In this document: positions 18,475-27,750 of the stretch, one piece after another
How positions within the stretch are numbered: the stretch's first letter is position 1
Layout of the letters: each line of letters begins with the position of its first letter
Source of the DNA: Acinetobacter bohemicus ANC 3994
GTDB taxonomy: Bacteria > Pseudomonadota > Gammaproteobacteria > Pseudomonadales > Moraxellaceae
Direction of reading: 5' to 3'
DNA length: 64,000 nucleotides
NCBI RefSeq assembly: GCF_000367925.1
Contig: NZ_KB849164.1
Location: 208,507-272,506 of the forward strand
Notes under the pieces: model-generated
What the model saw: the letters and a program-made list of their open reading frames with translations, nothing else
What the model was told of the DNA's origin: nothing
The model's database searches: none
Program-made: the position numbers and the translations under genes

Positions 18475-18497
18475 AAAAATAGCCACGCTATTTTTAT
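18475..18497 (+). terminator. terminator-like hairpin inside the tRNA array
   Basis: AAAAATAGC pairs with GCTATTTTT around a 3-base loop. The downstream arm supplies a short T-run. It lies between the seventh and eighth tRNA, so it may end most transcripts before the last tRNA-Val or serve as a processing site. Confidence 0.5.
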
Positions 18498-18504
18498 TCC
18501 TCAA

Positions 18505-18580
18505 GGGCGCTTAGCTCAGTTGGTAGAGCGTCTGCCTTACAAGCAGAATGTCGGCGGTTCGATCCCGTCAGCGCCCACCA
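18505..18580 (+). tRNA. tRNA-Val (UAC), copy 4
   Basis: Identical to the other Val copies. It is last in the array and 75 bases before the DUF2750 gene. Confidence 0.98.
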
Positions 18581-18654
18581 TATATTCTCCTTGCTCAAAT
18601 TCTGTTTTTTTCATAGAATCTCAAGCCTATAATAATTTTAAATATTGAAAAACT

Positions 18655-19116
18655 ATGAGAAATCAATATCAACGCAAAGCTGCGTCGAAAAATCAGAATA
18701 AAAGTTATAATGCGCAAGATATTTATAAACAATTCATTGAAACGATCGTTGCTCAAGGCTCTGTAAGTGCTCTATTTGACGATGGATGGGCTTTATGTGC
18801 AACACCAACAGGTCAGCGTGCTTTCGCAGTGTGGCAGCAGAAAAGCTTAGCCAAGTTATTGATTAAAGATAACTGGCAAAATTATCAAATTCAGGAAATT
18901 TCACTCAAAGATTTTGTTGAGAAAGTGATTCCTTTTTTACGTCAAGAAAAAACCTGTATCTCGATGGATTTAACCCCTGAAGGGCAAAATGTATTGGTTG
19001 CACCTGAAAAATTACTCATAGACCTGAAAAAATATCTGTATCAGATCTATGTGCAAAAACCCGAGTTATTTAAGGACACGAAACTTCCTTTGCCGCGCAA
19101 TATCCGTTTAAATTAA
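18655..19116 (+). CDS. DUF2750 family protein
   Basis: The 153-residue soluble protein has the family block DGWALCATPTGQRAFAVWQQ, followed by ISLKDFVEKVIPFLRQEKTC and MDLTPEGQNVLVAPEKLL. The function of DUF2750 is unknown. A basic, Gln/Asn-rich N-terminal tail of about 20 residues precedes the domain. It starts soon after the tRNA array with no obvious promoter of its own, and it ends 2 bases from the convergent YdcF-like gene. Confidence 0.85.
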   Translation: MRNQYQRKAASKNQNKSYNAQDIYKQFIETIVAQGSVSALFDDGWALCATPTGQRAFAVWQQKSLAKLLIKDNWQNYQIQEISLKDFVEKVIPFLRQEKTCISMDLTPEGQNVLVAPEKLLIDLKKYLYQIYVQKPELFKDTKLPLPRNIRLN

Positions 19117-19118
19117 TT

Positions 19119-19901
19119 TTAGTATTCTTGTAATATCCAACCACTGATAAAAGCAAAATATTCTCTTAGCCATGCGTTATAGCGCGTGTTTAAGGGAGTT
19201 TCTGCGCTGCTCATGATGACATTTTGATAGCCCAGTTTTTTGGCAATCGCGGCTGCTCGTAAGGTATGGAAGTCACTGGTTACAATGGCAATTGGCGCAG
19301 AGAGAGGAATGTTCTGATACTTTAAAATGGTCTTTGAGTTAAGCAGGTTTAACTCCGTACTGGTGCTTTTATCTTCCAAATAAATGCGTTGTAGCGGAAT
19401 GTTATACTGTTGATATAAATATTTGGCCATAATTTCAGCTTCAGTCTGTTTTTCAGTATAACCAATGCCACCCGTGACAATAAGAATGGCTTTTGTCTGT
19501 TGTTGTGCCAGTTCAGCACCCTGATCTAAACGTTTCGCTAAAGTCGGAGAGGGTTGACCATTTTGGATGCCACTACCTAAAATAATAATCGCTTGTACTG
19601 TTTGCTCAGTATTTTGCTGTTGGGTATGCTGGTGAATATAAGCGAAAAATACAGCCACACTGATAAGCCAAAGTAAAAAACCACCCCATGCCCATTGGTA
19701 GAGCACTTTAAGTTGTACTTTTTGCGCTAAAAAGTGCTGTATGGAACGATAAAAAATGGCATGAATCAGCAATACAAAACCCAGCAATAGCGGTAATACA
19801 GTACCCAGATGGATTTTATTGTGCAAAATTAACCATAAACCGTCACAGAACAAAAGGCAGCCTAAGATCAAACTAAAGATTCTTTTTATTTTTTCAGACA
19901 T
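19119..19901 (-). CDS. YdcF/ElyC-like DUF218 membrane protein
   Basis: The 260-residue protein has three N-terminal membrane helices (about residues 7-28, 33-50 and 66-88) and a DUF218 domain. The domain is visible as AIIILGSGIQNGQPSPTLAKRL, ILIVTGGIGYTEKQTEAEIM, YLEDKSTSTELNLLNSK and IVTSDFHTLRAAAIAKKLG. Related proteins (ElyC, SanA, YdcF) act in envelope biogenesis or bind adenosylmethionine. The precise function here is unknown. The gene is convergent with DUF2750, with almost no spacer. Confidence 0.87.
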   Translation of the reverse strand: MSEKIKRIFSLILGCLLFCDGLWLILHNKIHLGTVLPLLLGFVLLIHAIFYRSIQHFLAQKVQLKVLYQWAWGGFLLWLISVAVFFAYIHQHTQQQNTEQTVQAIIILGSGIQNGQPSPTLAKRLDQGAELAQQQTKAILIVTGGIGYTEKQTEAEIMAKYLYQQYNIPLQRIYLEDKSTSTELNLLNSKTILKYQNIPLSAPIAIVTSDFHTLRAAAIAKKLGYQNVIMSSAETPLNTRYNAWLREYFAFISGWILQEY

Positions 19902-19974
19902 AAAGACTGTTTTAGTGCAGATGAGATGTTTTGCAGTCTAACTGAAGTTCGATATTTTTCTAGTGTTGTTTGAA

Positions 19975-20000
19975 AAAACCGAGCACTGAGGCTCGGTTTT
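19975..20000 (-). terminator. terminator of the PepSY reductase gene
   Basis: AAAACCGAGC pairs with GCTCGGTTTT around a 6-base loop, 28 bases after the stop codon. On the minus strand it is followed by TTTTTT. Confidence 0.88.
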
Positions 20001-20027
20001 GATCTGATTTAATGGTCTTTTTTTGAA

Positions 20028-22631
20028 TTAATAGACATCACGACGGTAACGACCTTCTTGACGAAGCTGATCAAGCATTGCTTCACCTAGAATAGCAATC
20101 AGGGCTTGATCTACATCGCTTGCCATGCCATGAATACTACCGCACACATAAATCGCAGCACCATTATTGATCCATGCTTGAAGTTCTTGTGCTTGTTCAC
20201 GAAGTTTGTGATGTACATATACTTTGGCTTCTTGATCACGAGAAAAAGCCAAATCAAGGCGTTGTAGCATGCCTGTGGTTTGCCATGCTTCAATGGTACT
20301 TTGATAGAAGAAGTCGTGCTCACGTTGGCGTTCACCAAAGATTAACCAGTTTTGTGTGTAGTCTTGACGTGTACGTGCATGCAATAAGCTCATTAAGCCC
20401 GCTAGACCTGTACCGTTACCAATACAAATAATCGGGCGGTTATCATCAATCAGATGGAATGAGTCATTGGTGCGAATACGCAGTGCAATTTCACTCTTTA
20501 ATGCTGCATGTTGAGTCAACCATCCAGAGCCTAAACCCAGTTGACCTTGATCATCTGATTGTTGGCGAACCACCAAACGCAAGACCTGCTGCGATGGAAT
20601 ACTAGCAATAGAATATTCACGCGAAGGTAAAGTCTGTAATTGCTCAAGCAAGTGTTCTAAATTGGCAAAAGGTTCAACTTCGGTGGTTAAATCTTTATCC
20701 CATAATGCTTGTTCAATCTTGATATTTAGTGATTCAACTGGGCTATGCGCAGTAATCTGGTATTTTTGCATAAAGTGGGCAATACGCTCAGCACTATTAC
20801 CAGGTTGAATTTCGGCAATATCACCTGCTTGCCAATGTACTTCATGCGTTGGTTTGAGTTCAATATTAAATGCTGCTGCACCTAGGCTGTCAGGATTGAG
20901 TACATCACGTTGAGTTAATGTCCATGAGTCGAATGTTTTTTCAATATTCATGGCTTGTAATTCAAGTTGAGTCACTTTTGCTAAAGCCATATTCCATGCT
21001 TGGATCTGTTGATGGTTGGCATTATTCACTTCAATGGTAGTAAATAATTGCTTCGCACCATTTTGTTTTAACCAATTATCAATAGCGTGCCCGAAACTAC
21101 AGAAGGTTTCAGGATATTCTTCAGAACCTAAGGCTAAAACAGCATAGTTGAGATGGCTTAAATCAACGTGCATTGGGAGTATTTTTTTCACAAAGCTTGA
21201 TGCTAAATCCGGTGCTTCACCCGTACCGTAGGTACTGACGACAAACAGGACTTGTTCAGTATTTTTTAAATCATCTAAGCTTAGATGTTGTAATGCTTTG
21301 ACGGTTACAGGCTGACGAGCCTCTTGTAAGCTGGTTGCAGTCCGCCATGCCAGTTGTTCTGACGTACCCGTTTGTGTTGCATAAGCAATGAGCCAAGGTT
21401 TTGCATTCGGATCGATAGTGACTGCGGTTGCAGCAAGACGTGCTTGTTGGGTCAGTTTCTTTTGTTTACGACGTTTGAGATAAAGCATCCAACCTGTCAC
21501 AAAGAACAATGGCATGACTAACGCCGCAAGCATGGCTAAGAATTGGTATACAGGTCCAAAGAAACTACCGCGATGCACAGGCAACATGCTGCTCATGATT
21601 TTTTCATTTAATTTTTGATCTTCATAGAGATCCATTTTTTCAATAGTTGAAGTTTGATAATTAAATGTGGCTTTGTTACGTGCACGTTCATGTTGCGGAA
21701 CGACATCAACAAAGTTTAACTCGATTTTGCCATCGGGTTTTTTCGGTAAATTGACCGTCAGGGTGGAATAGTCACGGCCGACTTGTGCATTAAAGCCAGT
21801 CCAAGTTTGGGTTAAAGCGAGATTAATTTGCGCTGCTGAGAGTGCTTTTTTTGCCTCTTTATGCTTTGAATTGGCTTCACCACCAGCCGCTTCATTTTTA
21901 TTGCGCTGTTCACCTGCATTTTGACGGTTGCCTTTGCCTTCTTGCATTTCTGCTTGAGGAGACTCAACGCCCAATACTTTATACATGCCATTACGCCACC
22001 AGTCATAAGACCAATACAGTCCAGTACAGGCAAGTATTAAGTAAAAAATCACCACCCATGTACCCACAACAGCATGTAAATCCCAAAGAAAATTCCGTCC
22101 TTTGAGCTGCGGTTTAATCATGAACCATTGTTTTAAAGAGTGTTTTTTAGGCCAACGTAGATATAGTCCACTCAAAACAAAGAGAATGAGAATAAGGGTA
22201 GATGCGCCCGTAATTTGTTTTCCGACAGGGCCAACCGTTAAATTACGGTGCAATTGTTGGACAAATTGGAAGAAATCTCGGCCTTTAATTTCAGGCAAAA
22301 CTGCGGCAGTGTAGGGGTTAATCATCATGTTATAACCCTTACGTGCACCTTCTTTGACAATATTAATGCTAGAAGAGGCCGTCGGATCTTTGGTAATGGT
22401 AATGCTATTAATTTTGATTTTTGGGTCGGTATTCTGGAAATGCTGATACAGTTCCGCAGGTGTTAATTTATCTCGATTTTCAGCTTGTACGGTATAACTA
22501 TCTGGATTCAGCCATTTTTGAATAGGTTGTTCATATGAGTAAATGGCACCTGTGACGCCCATAATAGAGAGGATCAATCCGGCGGTAATTCCGAGGAACC
22601 AGTGGATCTGAAAAAAGATTTTTTTTAACAT
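20028..22631 (-). CDS. PepSY-domain membrane flavodoxin/NADPH oxidoreductase (probable iron-siderophore reductase)
   Basis: The 867-residue fusion has three parts. A PepSY_TM membrane part (about 1-390) has helices at the N-terminus (FLGITAGLILSIMGVTGAIY), near 140-160, 190-210 and 360-385. A flavodoxin domain (about 410-545) includes AYATQTGTSEQLAWR and VSTYGTGEAPD. A ferredoxin-reductase-like FAD/NADPH module ends the protein, with RPIICIGNGTGLAGLMSLLH and IYVCGSIHGMASDVDQAL. It would pass electrons from NADPH across the inner membrane. Proteins of this kind act in reductive iron release from siderophores. A Fur-box-like site upstream supports an iron role. Its exact substrate is unknown. 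Confidence 0.88.
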   Translation of the reverse strand: MLKKIFFQIHWFLGITAGLILSIMGVTGAIYSYEQPIQKWLNPDSYTVQAENRDKLTPAELYQHFQNTDPKIKINSITITKDPTASSSINIVKEGARKGYNMMINPYTAAVLPEIKGRDFFQFVQQLHRNLTVGPVGKQITGASTLILILFVLSGLYLRWPKKHSLKQWFMIKPQLKGRNFLWDLHAVVGTWVVIFYLILACTGLYWSYDWWRNGMYKVLGVESPQAEMQEGKGNRQNAGEQRNKNEAAGGEANSKHKEAKKALSAAQINLALTQTWTGFNAQVGRDYSTLTVNLPKKPDGKIELNFVDVVPQHERARNKATFNYQTSTIEKMDLYEDQKLNEKIMSSMLPVHRGSFFGPVYQFLAMLAALVMPLFFVTGWMLYLKRRKQKKLTQQARLAATAVTIDPNAKPWLIAYATQTGTSEQLAWRTATSLQEARQPVTVKALQHLSLDDLKNTEQVLFVVSTYGTGEAPDLASSFVKKILPMHVDLSHLNYAVLALGSEEYPETFCSFGHAIDNWLKQNGAKQLFTTIEVNNANHQQIQAWNMALAKVTQLELQAMNIEKTFDSWTLTQRDVLNPDSLGAAAFNIELKPTHEVHWQAGDIAEIQPGNSAERIAHFMQKYQITAHSPVESLNIKIEQALWDKDLTTEVEPFANLEHLLEQLQTLPSREYSIASIPSQQVLRLVVRQQSDDQGQLGLGSGWLTQHAALKSEIALRIRTNDSFHLIDDNRPIICIGNGTGLAGLMSLLHARTRQDYTQNWLIFGERQREHDFFYQSTIEAWQTTGMLQRLDLAFSRDQEAKVYVHHKLREQAQELQAWINNGAAIYVCGSIHGMASDVDQALIAILGEAMLDQLRQEGRYRRDVY

Positions 22632-22712
22632 AGCTGGAAAATGAGGTAGGCGGTGAACAGTATTAGCGCGAATTATAACTGAACTTTAAGTAGATGTTAT
22701 GGATTTTGAAAT

Positions 22713-22732
22713 TAATATACATTCTCATTCTC
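22713..22732 (-). promoter_or_regulatory. candidate Fur box
   Basis: On the minus strand the site reads GAGAATGAGAATGTATATTA, close to the classical 19-bp Fur consensus (repeats of GATAAT). It lies 82 bases upstream of the PepSY reductase start codon. The second half-site is weak. Confidence 0.6.
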
Positions 22733-22750
22733 AGTTGTGCTTGTGGTATT

Positions 22751-22781
22751 AAAAAAACCCCCAATATTTTGGAGGTTTTTT
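22751..22781 (-). terminator. terminator of the YcxB-like gene
   Basis: A stem AAAACC-CCAA with TTGG-GGTTTT, carrying one C/A mismatch, is followed on the minus strand by a run of T. Confidence 0.8.
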
Positions 22782-22809
22782 ATTTAAAAATTTTGCATTA
22801 CAGCAGGTC

Positions 22810-23370
22810 TTAAACTTGTTTGGCTTCGCCAACCGTTTCAGTTAAATGCTTACGAATGGTATTGAATGAAAAGTTTCTTGAATCCATACGTTTTGGCAGA
22901 ATATAAGCACCTTGTTGACCTTTCACTTTGAAGTTAATCAACAAAAAGTCTGGTGTGTTATACCATTCATAAATATCTTTCCAGCCAATCGCACCAACAC
23001 CTTCTTGTGCACCCATTTTTTGGCGCATAATTAGACCATGCGGTTGCACGCCTAAACGAATCCCTTTGATTTCCTGAACTGGAAATTCATTCATTTTACG
23101 TTTAACGTACCATTCCAAACCGAATTTACGAATCAAGAAGTAAGCAACTACACCGACCAATGCGACCCAACAAAAAATAGTCGAATAGTTTTTTAATAAG
23201 ATAATACCGACAATGGATAATACAGCGACGACAGCCATGATAATCCATGATTTAGTGCTGATTTTGTTGGTACTACGCCAAATAGCAAGTTGAGCTTGAC
23301 GTTGTTCAGCCTCTGAAATTTCATAGTTCACAGGTTGAAGGGTATAAGCGTATAAATTTTTCGCGGTCAT
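22810..23370 (-). CDS. YcxB-like membrane protein
   Basis: The 186-residue protein has two adjacent membrane helices (about residues 42-62 and 67-85). The C-terminal soluble part carries the YcxB-type pattern IRLGVQPHGLIMRQ, GWKDIYEWYNTPDFLLINF and YILPKRMDSRNFSFNTIRKH. The family function is unknown. It is monocistronic, with its own terminator, and lies between yccS and the PepSY reductase on the same strand. Confidence 0.8.
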   Translation of the reverse strand: MTAKNLYAYTLQPVNYEISEAEQRQAQLAIWRSTNKISTKSWIIMAVVAVLSIVGIILLKNYSTIFCWVALVGVVAYFLIRKFGLEWYVKRKMNEFPVQEIKGIRLGVQPHGLIMRQKMGAQEGVGAIGWKDIYEWYNTPDFLLINFKVKGQQGAYILPKRMDSRNFSFNTIRKHLTETVGEAKQV

Positions 23371-23455
23371 AATGAAAATAACAAATTTAGAACTGTAAAA
23401 AGTTTAGCATTATTTATGGCAATTCAGTGAGTATATTGTTCCAAAATCATCCTAT

Positions 23456-25630
23456 TTATAATGAGGCTAATTCGGTGGCTTTATCATCACGGTCATGACT
23501 CAAACTTTGCTTCAAACGGCTGAGTTGATTCAGAATGCTCAACATTAAAGATAATTGTTGTAACACAATCAGCGCTTTTTGATCATCTTTATTATTTGAG
23601 CTTAAGCGTTGCCGAATCGTATCCAACATATTTTGTGCATTAAGATCAGGAGCTTCATCTTTGAGTAAAGATCCTTGGATATTTTCTACAGCAAGATCTA
23701 AAAGCGTTAATACTTCTTGATCTTCTATTTTTTCACGATGTGCGCCTAAAGCCGCAATATAACTTAAGAGGGTATGATTCAAACACAAAAATTCAAAAGC
23801 TAAGCTTTTTTGAGTGGGATCAAAATCGGGTTCTGTGGCTAAGGTTGAAATGAGTGATGCAACTTCTGCATCATTATTATGTGCAGCACGACGTATCACA
23901 CGATATTTCAAACCATTATTACGGCCATATTTGTATTGCTCTGCAACTTCCGCTAAATAGTTGCATTGTGCGGTGAGAGAGCGATTGATGGTGCGTGATA
24001 GACGGCGGAATTTCCAGTCGGGGAAAATAAAACTGACCCCAAACCATGCCAATGCACAACCAATTAATGTATCAATCATACGGGGTAGGGCTGCTGCAAA
24101 ACCTACACCGTCAAGATTAAAGTTAATCATTGCAAGAATAGTAATAAAAGCAGTGGCTTGTGCATATTGTTTACTCCGTAATTCAAAGAATAGCACGCCA
24201 CTTAAAATGAGCAGTAATAATTGCCCCTCAATGGAAGGGATAAAATACAAAATGGCATAACCTAAGATAATTCCCACTAAAGTGCCGACAATACGTAAAC
24301 GTAAGCGCCGCTTGGTGGCATTAAAATTGGGTTGGCTGACAAAAAGAGCGGTCAGTAAAACCCAGTAACCATATTCAATATTGCTCACTTGGACAAAAAT
24401 ATAACCAATCAGTAAGACAATAGAGACACGTATGGCATGCCGAAACAGAACGGATTCGGGGGTTAAGTGCTGTTTGATTCGGCTAACAATGTCATCCCAG
24501 CCTTTTAAGTCATCATCTTTGAGTTGGTTTTCAATATGTTTGGCTCTATCAAATATCATATGACGTTCAGTTTCTACATTCCGCAGTTGAGCATCAATCG
24601 CCTTTAAATTTTGATAGAGTGAAAATAGTGCATTGACCCAGACTTGATCATATTGTTGTTCTGTACGTAACTTTTCTAAAGATAGTTTTAAATTGGCAAA
24701 AGTATGTTTAAAGCGTTTATTGTGCTGATAGGTTTCACGATGCAAAATGCTGTGGCTTAAATCTTTACAGGCTTTAGCTTGAATAAATAAAATCCGTTGG
24801 AAGCGAAATAAAATATCACTGTGTTCAAAAATTTTGACCAGTTTTTGGTAATCAATATGCGCTGAGTCAGCGCGTTCGTGAATATCTTGGGCAACAAAAT
24901 AATATTGTAAGCTACGACGGGTATCTTTTTGTCCGCGGTCACCTTTTAAACGGGTCAGTAGTGCGGTTTTCATTTCGTTAAAAATACCGACTAATTTGCC
25001 ATTTTCTAAGGACAGTTCAATCATACTTTGCTGATAACTGTTGGGGGTCATATCCACATCAAACAGGTTGGATTTTGCAAAGAGAAAATCACCTAAAGAT
25101 GAATAACATTGCGATAACTTGTCTTGTACTTGGCGAACGGGAAATAATAAAAAGCTAATGGTTGAAATCACGCCATACCATGCTGCACCAATCACTAAAA
25201 GTAAGGGCTGAATATACCAATGATCAAATAGTCCAACACCTAGCATTGAGTACACGGAAATGACTAAACAGCCATAGGAAATGGTGGCATAACGACGACC
25301 CAGTGAGCCAAGTAAGATCCAGCCAATGCAGGAAACAATCAAGCCTAAAGCAAATATAATTGGGTAAGGAAATAAGAAATAAACCGATGCGGCAGTAATA
25401 AAAAAACCAATATAAGTATAAATCAGGTTCATGATGCGGACCGAAAAACGGTCATCAATATCACTTAGACCAGCAGCAACCACCCCTAAAGTCAATGGAA
25501 TAGTGGCGATCTGGTATCCCATAAAATAAGGAACAAAGGCAGTCCCTGCAAATGCAATGACCATACGCAGGTTATACATAAAGGTGGTGTTATAGGTCGC
25601 TTGTTTAATACGCGTGAGCCAAGATTTCAA
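23456..25630 (-). CDS. yccS: YccS-type FUSC-family inner-membrane protein
   Basis: The 724-residue protein has the two six-helix membrane halves of the FUSC (fusaric acid resistance-like) family. The first is at about residues 20-160 and the second at about 395-520 (GYWVLLTALFVSQPNFNATK, then RRLRLRIVGTLVGIILGYAI). A long cytoplasmic helical linker and a C-terminal helical domain complete it. QPNFNATKRRLRLRIVGT is the family's most typical segment. The length matches E. coli YccS. A transport function is assumed but not proved for the family. Confidence 0.88.
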   Translation of the reverse strand: MKSWLTRIKQATYNTTFMYNLRMVIAFAGTAFVPYFMGYQIATIPLTLGVVAAGLSDIDDRFSVRIMNLIYTYIGFFITAASVYFLFPYPIIFALGLIVSCIGWILLGSLGRRYATISYGCLVISVYSMLGVGLFDHWYIQPLLLVIGAAWYGVISTISFLLFPVRQVQDKLSQCYSSLGDFLFAKSNLFDVDMTPNSYQQSMIELSLENGKLVGIFNEMKTALLTRLKGDRGQKDTRRSLQYYFVAQDIHERADSAHIDYQKLVKIFEHSDILFRFQRILFIQAKACKDLSHSILHRETYQHNKRFKHTFANLKLSLEKLRTEQQYDQVWVNALFSLYQNLKAIDAQLRNVETERHMIFDRAKHIENQLKDDDLKGWDDIVSRIKQHLTPESVLFRHAIRVSIVLLIGYIFVQVSNIEYGYWVLLTALFVSQPNFNATKRRLRLRIVGTLVGIILGYAILYFIPSIEGQLLLLILSGVLFFELRSKQYAQATAFITILAMINFNLDGVGFAAALPRMIDTLIGCALAWFGVSFIFPDWKFRRLSRTINRSLTAQCNYLAEVAEQYKYGRNNGLKYRVIRRAAHNNDAEVASLISTLATEPDFDPTQKSLAFEFLCLNHTLLSYIAALGAHREKIEDQEVLTLLDLAVENIQGSLLKDEAPDLNAQNMLDTIRQRLSSNNKDDQKALIVLQQLSLMLSILNQLSRLKQSLSHDRDDKATELASL

Positions 25631-25766
25631 ATTATGTCCTTACCACAAAGTGATCTATGCATCATGAAGTAAAATTATGTGATTTTTCACTCTCAATTCT
25701 TAGAAATAATACTATGTACAGTGTAAGCTTGTCTTCAAAGCTATCATTTAAAAATTAAATATCCAT

Positions 25767-26984
25767 ATGTCTGTACAACAGTCTACTCAACAATATTCCA
25801 CGGCATGGATTATGCTGCTAGCATTATTGACATCCTTAGGTCCACTTTCGATAGATATGTACTTACCCGCGTTGCCTCAAATGGCACAGGATTTTGGCGT
25901 AAGTACACAAATGGTTGCTAATACCTTACCTGCATATTTTTTAGGTTTAGCATTGGGACAGTTGGTTTATGGGCCACTGAGCGATCGAATTGGACGTAAA
26001 ACACCGCTCTATTTTGGGTTAATCCTTTATATTGTGGCAAGCATGTTATGTATTTTTGCGACCAATGAATGGAGCTTAATTGCGGCACGTATTTTACAGG
26101 CGGTTGGTGGTTGTGTTGGGGTAGTGATTGCTCGCGCTGCGATTCGTGACCGTTTAGATATGCATGCTTCTGCACAAGCTTTTGCCAGTATGATGATTGT
26201 GATGGGGATTGCCCCAATTATTGCACCCAGTTTAGGGGCAATGGTGCTCAAGTTTTTTTCTTGGCATGCCGTCTTTGTGTTTTTGACTTTGATGGGTGTG
26301 ATCTGTCTATTGTGTATACATTTTTTCTTTAAAGAAAGTTTAGCACCTGAACGTCGTTTAAAGTTAAATATCAACCAAATCCTAAATTTATATGCAGTGA
26401 TTTTAAAAGATCCGAGTTTTCGCTGGCCCATGTTGGCAGGCTGTTTTTCTGGTGGTATTTTATTTTGCTATATCAGTTCATCAGCTTCAGTACTTATGGA
26501 TGACTATGGCTTAAATCAACAACAATTTGCTTATGCTTTTGGTCTAAATGCTTTTGGTATTATGTTGTTATCGACACTGAATAAGAAACTTGCCTATAAG
26601 TTTTCAGTCCTGAGTCGTTTAAAAATGGGCGGTATGCTACAGCTTGTCGGTGCATCCATCTTATTTGTTGCGGGTTTATTCAGTCATAGCCCGTTGTGGA
26701 TTGTTTTTATTGGCATGTTTTTGGCGGTTTCTGGTATCGGTTTTACTGGACCGAATGCCATGGCTTTGGCCATGTCTGAGCAAGGTGCACGAGCAGGAAC
26801 AGCCAGTGCTATTATGGGCAGTATTCAATTTGCCTGTGGTTTACTCGGTGGAGTGATTCTGAACTTTTTGGTTTGGAATGCACTTTTGAATATGGGGATT
26901 TTGATGTTAATTTTTGTTGTCATCACATTGGTTGCGATTATGAAATTAACACCACCTGTACAGCATCAAAGCACTCATCGCTAA
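25767..26984 (+). CDS. Bcr/CflA-type multidrug efflux MFS transporter
   Basis: The 405-residue protein has 12 predicted membrane helices. The family-typical start is PLSIDMYLPALPQMAQDFGV, the MFS loop motif is GPLSDRIGRKTPLYFGL, and the segment AARILQAVGGCVGVVIARAA precedes IRD. These match drug:H+ antiporters of the Bcr/CflA group (bicyclomycin, chloramphenicol). The actual substrate cannot be read from sequence. It is divergent from yccS with a 136-base spacer. Confidence 0.93.
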   Translation: MSVQQSTQQYSTAWIMLLALLTSLGPLSIDMYLPALPQMAQDFGVSTQMVANTLPAYFLGLALGQLVYGPLSDRIGRKTPLYFGLILYIVASMLCIFATNEWSLIAARILQAVGGCVGVVIARAAIRDRLDMHASAQAFASMMIVMGIAPIIAPSLGAMVLKFFSWHAVFVFLTLMGVICLLCIHFFFKESLAPERRLKLNINQILNLYAVILKDPSFRWPMLAGCFSGGILFCYISSSASVLMDDYGLNQQQFAYAFGLNAFGIMLLSTLNKKLAYKFSVLSRLKMGGMLQLVGASILFVAGLFSHSPLWIVFIGMFLAVSGIGFTGPNAMALAMSEQGARAGTASAIMGSIQFACGLLGGVILNFLVWNALLNMGILMLIFVVITLVAIMKLTPPVQHQSTHR

Positions 26985-27000
26985 TATGTAAATAAATTAA

Positions 27001-27030
27001 AAAGAGACCTTCATGATAGGTCTCTTTTTT
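27001..27030. terminator. bidirectional terminator
   Basis: AAAGAGACCT pairs with AGGTCTCTTT around a 7-base loop, between the convergent MFS and nitroreductase genes. Confidence 0.92.
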
Positions 27031-27042
27031 AGCTGAAATGAA

Positions 27043-27750
27043 TTATTGATCTAAGAAAACAGTAAATTCTTCAACTGCAATACGCGGGGTAATAAAAGTA
27101 TTCACAATATCATCCGTATCGGCATAGCCTAAAGCAATGGTACATACCAATTCTTCCTCTTCAGGTGCCCCCAGTACATCCAGTACGATTGGATGGAAAT
27201 GATTCCACGCTGCTTGAGGGCAGGTATCCAGACCACGTGCTTTTGCTGCAATCATGACATTTTGAATCATCATGGCAATATCCATTTTCGAGCCAATGCC
27301 CATGGCTTTGTTGACGGTAAAATACAAGGCAACGGGTGCATCGAACAATTGGTAATTGCGCAGTTGTTGGCGCGCCATTTTTTCTTTTTCACCTTTTTGG
27401 ATATTTAATAAACCATATAATCCCCAACCATTTTCACGGCGGCGGTCAATGAATGGTGAAATCCAATTTTCTGGGTAATAAGCAAAGGTTTCTTGATATT
27501 GGCTTGCAAGTTCAGGCTGTGTAAACAGTTCGATTTGTGCTTTACAAACACGATCCACCATTTCATCACGTTTTTTTCCAGTCACCACATAGACTTTCCA
27601 AGGTTGTGTGTTGGTTCCTGATGGGGCGCGACTGGCTACGGTCAAAATATCTTTGATGATTTGAGCATCAACCGTTTTATTGAGAAAGGCGCGAACGGAA
27701 TGGCGTGAGGTAATGGCATCATCTACATGGTGAACTTGTTGCAAATTCAT
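27043..27750 (-). CDS. nitroreductase family protein
   Basis: The 235-residue FMN-dependent reductase carries the N-terminal FMN-binding signature SRHSVRAFLNKTV and RAPSGTNTQPWKVYVV. Near the C-terminus it has MMIQNVMIAAKARGLDTCPQ and CTIALGYADTDD. Such enzymes reduce nitroaromatics or quinones with NAD(P)H, and the natural substrate is unknown. The length is normal. It is monocistronic and divergent from the porin gene. Confidence 0.93.
   Translation of the reverse strand: MNLQQVHHVDDAITSRHSVRAFLNKTVDAQIIKDILTVASRAPSGTNTQPWKVYVVTGKKRDEMVDRVCKAQIELFTQPELASQYQETFAYYPENWISPFIDRRRENGWGLYGLLNIQKGEKEKMARQQLRNYQLFDAPVALYFTVNKAMGIGSKMDIAMMIQNVMIAAKARGLDTCPQAAWNHFHPIVLDVLGAPEEEELVCTIALGYADTDDIVNTFITPRIAVEEFTVFLDQ

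Noticed and set aside
17701..18580. tRNA array as an integration site of a mobile element
   Set aside because: No integrase gene and no truncated tRNA copy or direct repeat of a tRNA end is seen nearby.
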